Shown piece after piece: positions 26,001 through 34,205 of a stretch of 64,000 nt of DNA. This DNA comes from Leptoclinus maculatus (lineage: Eukaryota > Chordata > Actinopteri > Perciformes > Stichaeidae), in assembly GCA_032191485.1 (NCBI GenBank), contig JAVDOI010000016.1, forward strand, positions 14,373,736-14,437,735, in the 5' to 3' direction. The notes under the pieces were generated by a model. It was not told the DNA's origin, ran no database searches, and was given only the letters and a program-made list of their open reading frames with translations. Each line of letters starts with the position of its first letter. Positions within the stretch are counted from its first letter, which is position 1. The translations under genes were made by a program, and so were the position numbers.

Positions 26001-29000
26001 TGACACAGTGACAAACAGACAGTATCTAATCTTTGGTCCTCCCACACACTCCAGCAGAACGAGAGACGAGCGATCCGTCTCTATTGTATTATCCAGATGC
26101 TTTAGCCCCACTGGGAAATGAGACACTGTACTACGCCTTCATCGGCAAGGCATCAAACCATCGGGGAAACGGCAATCACGCTGTCCCCGCGACAAAACAT
26201 GAAAGCAGTGGGCGGGGGGGGCGCCTGAGGATGTGACTGGTACCTGGTGGGCCAGGCCAGACGCCTGCATCTGTCACATCTGGGGCCCCCGATCAGTGTT
26301 TCAGCTACTTGAGCAGTACTAACAACCTAAAGCAGGTGGTAGAGCTCGAGCATGTAAGCAACACAGCTGGATTTTGTGCAACATCACAGACAAGAACATC
26401 ATTTAAATGCACTATTATGAGGACTTTCTAATTATGTTTTGGAGGGCATCTTTTAAATGTGACCATCTCCAATCCAATCCACTCTGATTGTACATTAAAG
26501 CTGAGCTGCGTGATCTTCATCGTTGCACCTTTCGCACAAAGACAAGAGCCCTGTCGCCCTGCTGCGATCCACTTCACACACACAACACAGACAGATTATG
26601 CATTTTTAATTGTGGATCATAAGCACTTTGAAATGTGACTTACCTTGGCCTTGACTAGCCTCTTGGCCATCTTGATCTTGGCCTCACAGAAAGCCCCTCG
26701 GTACTTGGCACTAACATCCGTCCCTACTGTCAAGTAGGGGGGCTCCTCCAGAGTCTGAGGAAAATAAAAATAAGAAACCAGTGACTTCAAAGCCTTTTTT
26801 TTTTTAAATATAGTTTACCGACACAGGTGTATTCTCACAGCTAAGGCGGGAGGACACACATTAAAGCTTCACATAGTGTAGGCCAGCTATGCAAAAACCC
26901 ACCCGCCTCAGTGATTCATCCACGGAAAACACATACCATCTGCTCCGTGTATTGGAAAACAAGCCTCTAAGGGAGCAGACAAAAAGGCCACTTCACTACT
27001 GCTTTGATGACTACAGAGAAGAAGCTATTCGAAACAAATAGCACCATCCTGTGTCATCATTGGATGTTTATCAAACCTTTTTTTTTTTTACCTCCCTCAA
27101 GAACAGGTTTGCGGAGGGGTCGGGTACACAGAGAAAGACAAGACTTTCAGTGTGTGGATGAGGGCAGAAGATGTTTGTAGTTCATGTAGTGTGGAGATGG
27201 ATTTACTGAGGGTGTTTCTCTAAGGCTCCACTAACCTAGCGGAGGTATATTTAGACATCTTTCTAGAATAAGACCCAATGTGTGGGCACGCTCCCTGTCG
27301 ACAGGACACATCAAGAACAAATGCAACATGTCATATTTGCACTCCACTTGTCCGATACTTTTGTGTGTTACTTGAGGAAAACATCAGCTCCTCTTCTAAT
27401 GTGCAAAACTGCAAATGTACCTTTTAATTGGGAGGATGCACCGATCCCACTTTTTCAGTCCGGATACTGACACCTGGGCTTTGGGTGTCAGCTGATACCA
27501 GGGTTTGATTAATAAGCGGTCTGCCTCACTGTGTGGAAGTGACTCGGTGTAAGGCAACATCAGATTTGACTTAAATTGCTTTACCAACTTTGTAAAACAA
27601 ATTGTAACATATAAATACATGGATATAAATTGACTGAATTGTTATTCATCATTAAAATAATGAATGGTACACCAGCAACAAAGGAATTACACGAATTACA
27701 ATTAAAGTGTAAACCTTTTTTATGTATATGGCATATAAACATAGAACTGTACTGAATAGATCGGCCCTATTGTCACAGATATCCCATCCAGCTATTGAGT
27801 CATTGTCGGCCCAATATCGGTTATGGTGCATCCCTGCCTTTTTTTTAGCAGCACTAAATACAAAAACACATCTTCTTTTCTGAATGGATGAATAAAATGT
27901 ATTCATGCGCAGTGGATTGAACAAGCTCCCGAACAATTTGACATCAAATTAGCTACAAAAATCCCCACAGAAAGAGGGCTCTGTTCATTTAGCACTAATT
28001 TCTCCAAACACTTTATGCATATTCAATTTCATACTACAAGTTAATTACTTGTAAGACTATGTAAGATATGTTTTCTTATCCACAGAGATAAACATCATTT
28101 TATTTCTAAGCACACAACAGCTGTTCATTGTTGCCATTCCAACTACAAACTACACCAGCGATGTGATCGTAACGCTGAAACCAGCTGCAGAGCTTCTTGG
28201 CACGACCGCCCCACTTTAAGGACTGAAACGGTAAAAGTCCACATCTGTAAATTTGAGAGCTTTGACTTTCTTCAATATTTAGCAGGTTAACATTTTCTTT
28301 CTTCTCGTAAACCAATATGCCGTTTTTTTTCCTCTTCATCAATCCTGCTCCTTTGTCTATTGTAACCCGTTAGACTCTGTGTACACAGAGATGACTTACA
28401 GTACTGCCTTTGTGTGAACGCTTAAGCATGTTCCTAACGTGTGGCACGTGAACAAACCCTTGAATGGCATGAAAGAATGACATAGTAGCCAACAGTTTCA
28501 AAGGGGAGTTCCAGTTAACAGAGAAAAACAGCTGATTTGACTCCCAAGTGCTAGAACTGATTAAATACTGCGTTTGAACTTGTGTATTTGTGTACTCTAA
28601 ATACTGCTCCTACCTCAGTCCTACAACCATTTCACACCTACACTCCCCTCTGCAGGGATACTATACATACTGTAACATTAAGGACACAAGTGTATTGGAT
28701 GTATTTATGTACGGCTACATTAGAAGTAGCTGCACAGCTGTTTTATGTAGAAAAACATAAATATTAAATCAGGATTTTGAACCTGGCAGATATTCAATGT
28801 TGAATGTCTCAGATCAGTGTCAGGGTCACATAAACATGATCTGGAATCTGTGTCGTCCCTGAACTGTTAATGATGCTCCGTGAAATTCACTGCATATGCA
28901 TGAGCAGCATCATGTTGCCCCGCTGATAGAAGAGTAACAGGTGAAACAGAAATAAGGTTAAAAATACCCAGCGTCCAATTATCCAAATGAACAAAAAGGG

Positions 29001-32000
29001 TTTCATGTCCCTCTTCAATTTATTTGTTACCGGAGGCTAAATCCTACATTATCTTATCCGACAGACACCGGAAACTTGCAGTGATTTTGGGCCACAAACC
29101 ACAAGACCAAAAAAATAATCGTATTTAGGAGACATTAACAGAAAGATTATCTGGATCCCTGGTTCTTTGATAACAGAGTGAGGTTCGTCACTATGGGACT
29201 CGCCTCAGCGTGACCCACTTTAAATAAATATAATCCAACCGGTTATAAATTAACCTTCAGCCAAGTATTCATGCAGAATAACCAGAGTTTGGCTGTTGTG
29301 CTAATAGGATGATTGATATCAAAGAAGAAGTATACTACAGATAAGCACGGTGGTTTAACAAGTGTAACAACCCAGTCCAGCTTTGTGAGAAAATGGTAAA
29401 GATCCTCTGTTGACTTAAAAGTAGTGTTTCAAAATAGTGAATGTGTTTATTATCTATGATATAAAAGTGCAATAAAAAACAAATCATTTTGAGATGTATC
29501 ACTGCAAAGAACATTTTTAAGAAATCAAACACCCAGAAAAAAATTTATTTCAAAACTCAAACTGACTGCAAATACAAAATTAGACAAGAAAACAAGTTTG
29601 TTAACAGATGGACAAATTGCATCTTCCGTGTTAGGGAGGCCGTGGCTCGGCCAAACCAGGACAGGGCGCCTCTTCTCCGGTGTCTCATGGATTCTGACGG
29701 ATGGGATTCAGGGGCAGAGTCCAGAGCATCTCAGCCTCCCCAAACTCTCAGATAAACACCCCATTAGTCTCTAGTGCGGTCTGGCCTCAGCACCAGCTGC
29801 CCCAGCCAACGGCAGGTTTACATTCCCACTAGCTGACCAACTCTCTCGTCAAAAGCTGAACTGCTACTCTGTACACCACTTCTATCTCTCCTCCTTCACA
29901 CCGATACTTCTCCTACACGTCTAGTACGTCTCCTTTTTGCTTCCCCCTGCTCTAAGCCTGTTCCTTTCTCCTCTTCTTGGAGGAAGAGTCATGCTACCGA
30001 CTCATGGAGGGGCAGCTTGGGTTATCTTGACAGCTGCGGCTGCCAAACCACCCCAGTTTAACAAGACAGGGGTGATAACACACTGCTGAGGCCAGATTTA
30101 CATTTGTCATGCTCTACATGCCGACACAAACAGAGAGCAGTTTGTCGTGTCCACTGATAATGCCCCGCCTCCTAAATCTATCCATGGATTAGATCACACT
30201 ACAGCTATCTGGAGAAAAACACATCACTCCTGCAGGCACTGATCGACAGACACGCTCAGAAGGACAACCAATCAAGATGACTAAGCTCAGAGAGGTCGGA
30301 ATTCCTGTGCCTTTGTGAGGGGTAACATCCTTTCGCCGACTAAAAATAAGCTAAAAAAAACACGCCACACACACACACACACACCTCACAGGAGCGGCTC
30401 TCATCCAAGATGCTGCCACATGAAGAGCAGAGCAGTATTCATCATAAGCTGCTTCAGCTGCTGCATGCAGAAGTCACCGTAATGGTAATAACAGGGGTAC
30501 GATCAAAACCAGCTCTCTGGCCATTCACCTAGCGGCACTGATACGGAAAGCGCTCTCCGGGCACATGTACTTCATTAAACACGCAAATGGGAGTTGGCAC
30601 GGGGCGACAAAACGCAACAGCGGCTGGCACGGAAAGACACGAACCGAAAGTGTTCACAGAAGTGCAGCTCCACTGAAGGATTATCGACTTGGATATCAGT
30701 CAGACGCGCACAGATACCACATTAGAGAACAACTTTTATTTGTTCATGCCGTACAAGACCCCCCCCCCCCCCCCCACAAAGGAACGACCATCAAATCATT
30801 CAAAACTAAATATACCGGGGTGACACTGGCAACAGCAGAATGAGATCAGTTTCGGCTCAATAAAAGACTCTCAGGTCATGAAAAATTTAACAGCCAGCTC
30901 CGCCGAGCGCCAGTTGAAAATAAGCTGCTGCTGCTGCTTATTGTGCATTTCTTGGACAGCTTGAGGGACGATAGCAATTTTATTCTACAACTCAGTAAAA
31001 AAGACACCCTCAGAGGGTAAAACAAAAAGAAGAATACCGATAGCACATTTATGGGGTGATACATAATTTGCTATGGTGTTCGTATCAGTCATCAGGGAGG
31101 GGCTCAAGGGATCCTGGTCATTCTCTCAACAGACCACTGGCTGTTTGTGGGAGACTGTCCCGCGGGAGCATGAAGAAACCCATTACTAATCTATTAAGAC
31201 ACACTTGCACCAGTCTTTGCAAATAGCCCCCCCCCCCCTTTTCGCTGATTAGCTACAATTAAAGCCAAAGTGATGGTCACGTCTACGTATATGTTTCAGA
31301 TTCAGATATGCTGCACATTCATCAGTCAAAGCTCACCTTTGCTGAACTTTTACCTACAAAATCTGCACAGTCAGCCAATGTGTTGTAATGAGTCGTACGG
31401 CTTGGAGAGTGTATTAGTGGAGCAAGTCATTTATTCTAGTCCGTAATAGACTGCGGTAGACAACCAATGATTGCTCGGATGATTATTTCCAGAAAATCTC
31501 CATCCGACCTGTTAAATCTTCCCTTTCTGGTGTGAAGTGCAGGACTTTATACTGGACTCAATCCAAGTCTGGCCCACCCATATTTTTGATACAAGCATTT
31601 TGGAAATGTTGAAGTGATGCCAACTACTCCACTCACATTCCACCAGCGGGTTATTTGTCCGTAGCGATGTAACCAACTACATTTACTCAAGCACCACACT
31701 TCAGTACAATTTACTGAAGTGTTTCCATGTTATTCAGCTTTTTACTTACTACTGTTAAAATTAGAGGCCAACCTACTATCAACAACTTACTGTGGACTTT
31801 TTCTGACTATTTCCCATCGTGTGTACGAGTGCATCGTCTTATTGTTTCTTGTGAATCTCCTGTTCTGGCACCAGAGATCCACCTACATTACCATGTGTGA
31901 CTTCCACTTCAGAGCAGAGTTTCACTTTGATTTATGATTTATCTCACTCTCGCTGTATTAACAATTTTCAAAGGAAATCTGAGTTGTTAGGTCACTACTG

Positions 32001-34117
32001 TTGCCATTGTCCAGGATTTAATCCAGATGTTGTGCCCTCTTAAAGCTAAAATGACACGTGCTGTTGTTAGAATGGATGTGTCACTATTCTATGTTTCAAG
32101 TTACACAACAGTGAAAGATGATGCTGGGAACATAAACTGGTTAATATTCAGCTGTACCAGGTGAGGGTGGTGTAAACACAGGGTGACGTAACGGTTAAAT
32201 GTCTGAATGAAATCAAGTGTACCAAATCAATGATCTTCAGTCCAGGGATTACAATGTAAGATATACAAAACCGCACCTTTAAGAAAATACCATTCAGGCA
32301 CTAATCAGGATTACGGAAATATAAACGATAGTTTCTGACCCATTTTATTGTGCTATAATGAACAGGCTTGTAGGCCGAACAAAGGAACATGCAAGAGGCA
32401 TGCAGGAAAGAATTAAGCTCCCTCCCGGCCGAGCTCACACGTACAATAATCCTGCTGTGAATCACCTCTTTGTCCAAACCAAAGTCACCACAATTCCAGC
32501 GACTGGTGCTTCGGCATGAGTTGCCTTGGCAATGCCATGGCAGCTTTAAACTAAACTAAAAAAATAAAGATCTTTATACCTTTTGTGTACCCACTTATTC
32601 CCCAAAACGCAGGCCTGTCCAGCAAATTCACTCCCCAAGTATCACAAACGATTCAAACCAAGTACACTCTTAACATTTTACATTTTCACAAAAGCTAATG
32701 CCCTGACCACTCACCAAGCACCAGGACTTCAAAGCACAGACAGCTACAAAGTGCAAATTCCCAATGTTTGCATATGCCTGCTGAATGATTTGTAGCCGTC
32801 TCTTAAGCCTTGAGCAATATGGCCTCTGTGGGGGTTTTAGTAGAATATAATGTTGATGTGATACACATGCATTCAATTCAATTCAAAGCCCTCCTTCCTT
32901 AACAAAGATGTTTACAGCTCTACAAATGGTCATGCTTACACACTCTACACGTTACCCATCTCACGCTCATCGGTCAGGACGCTGTATGAGAGCAGTGCAG
33001 AGCAGCCGTGAGCTAATCAGTGGGGCACGCTCACGTGCACTAAAAGCAGCAAGCGCTATGTCAACAAAGCAAGGAGAAGCTCTGACAACAACACACACAG
33101 AAGAAGAGCAACTTTATCCTCCGCTCAGGTAGACATCACTGCACTATATCTGTACATAGTAAATAGTTGTTTGCTGCTATGTTAATGTTTATAATGATAA
33201 ATACAGCTCCCGTAACAAAGTACTGGGTCTCCATCTACAGCAGCTGACTGCACCTGACCTGCAACGGGTCTCTTTCCAAATGCTTAAGTACATACAGTAC
33301 TGTATCACCACATGCTGTCAACTCATCTAAATGCAGGATTAGCTTAACTAAACACATTTCACTCCCGCAGCGCAGCGATTCTAATCAAAAACTGTCTGAA
33401 CAGTTCCTGTTTTGACACATTAGAGCAACTTTGGACTGACAATTACAGTTAAAAGAGCACCACAGCAATTTAGTAACGCACTTCCATAAACTTGCATTTC
33501 AAACAAAATGGTCAAAAGTGAAGCAGCAGGCGCAGATAAATCATGACATTTAGTCCCTAGAAAGGCTGAATCCTACATTTACCTAAATGTCATCAGACCT
33601 CCCATGCCTCCTACATGCACACTTCTTATAAACCCCACACATCCAGTCATTTAACGCATACATTCCTTATGTTATATACGTATATATCATATTACAATAG
33701 TGTGAGAGTGGTCCTTTAACTTAACTAGGCAGTAAATAGTCATACATACGTTAAGTCACCGTTTTTCTTATCACGGTTAAGTTTTAGGAGTCACAGGCAT
33801 GTCGACTACACCGTTATGCTTAAATCTGACATTGTAAAATATTTCGTTTATTTATCAAATCTTGTCCAGGTTACCGAGGTCATGGACAAAGTGCATTAGC
33901 TGAGTGCATCTACCAGATTGTTTTGCTCGAGTGAGGACTTTCTTCATTCACTTTCAATTTCAAGCAAAAGGTATTTACATATCAAGTTCATCAAGAATTC
34001 AAACAATTATCTTAAGGTAATAACGAGCTGATAATTATGATTTCAAACAATTATCCAACACATTAGTCGACTCTTAGGATGTTTATCGAAGTGTATTATC
34101 CAGCACACAGTGTTAAA

Positions 34118-34205
<88 letters not shown>
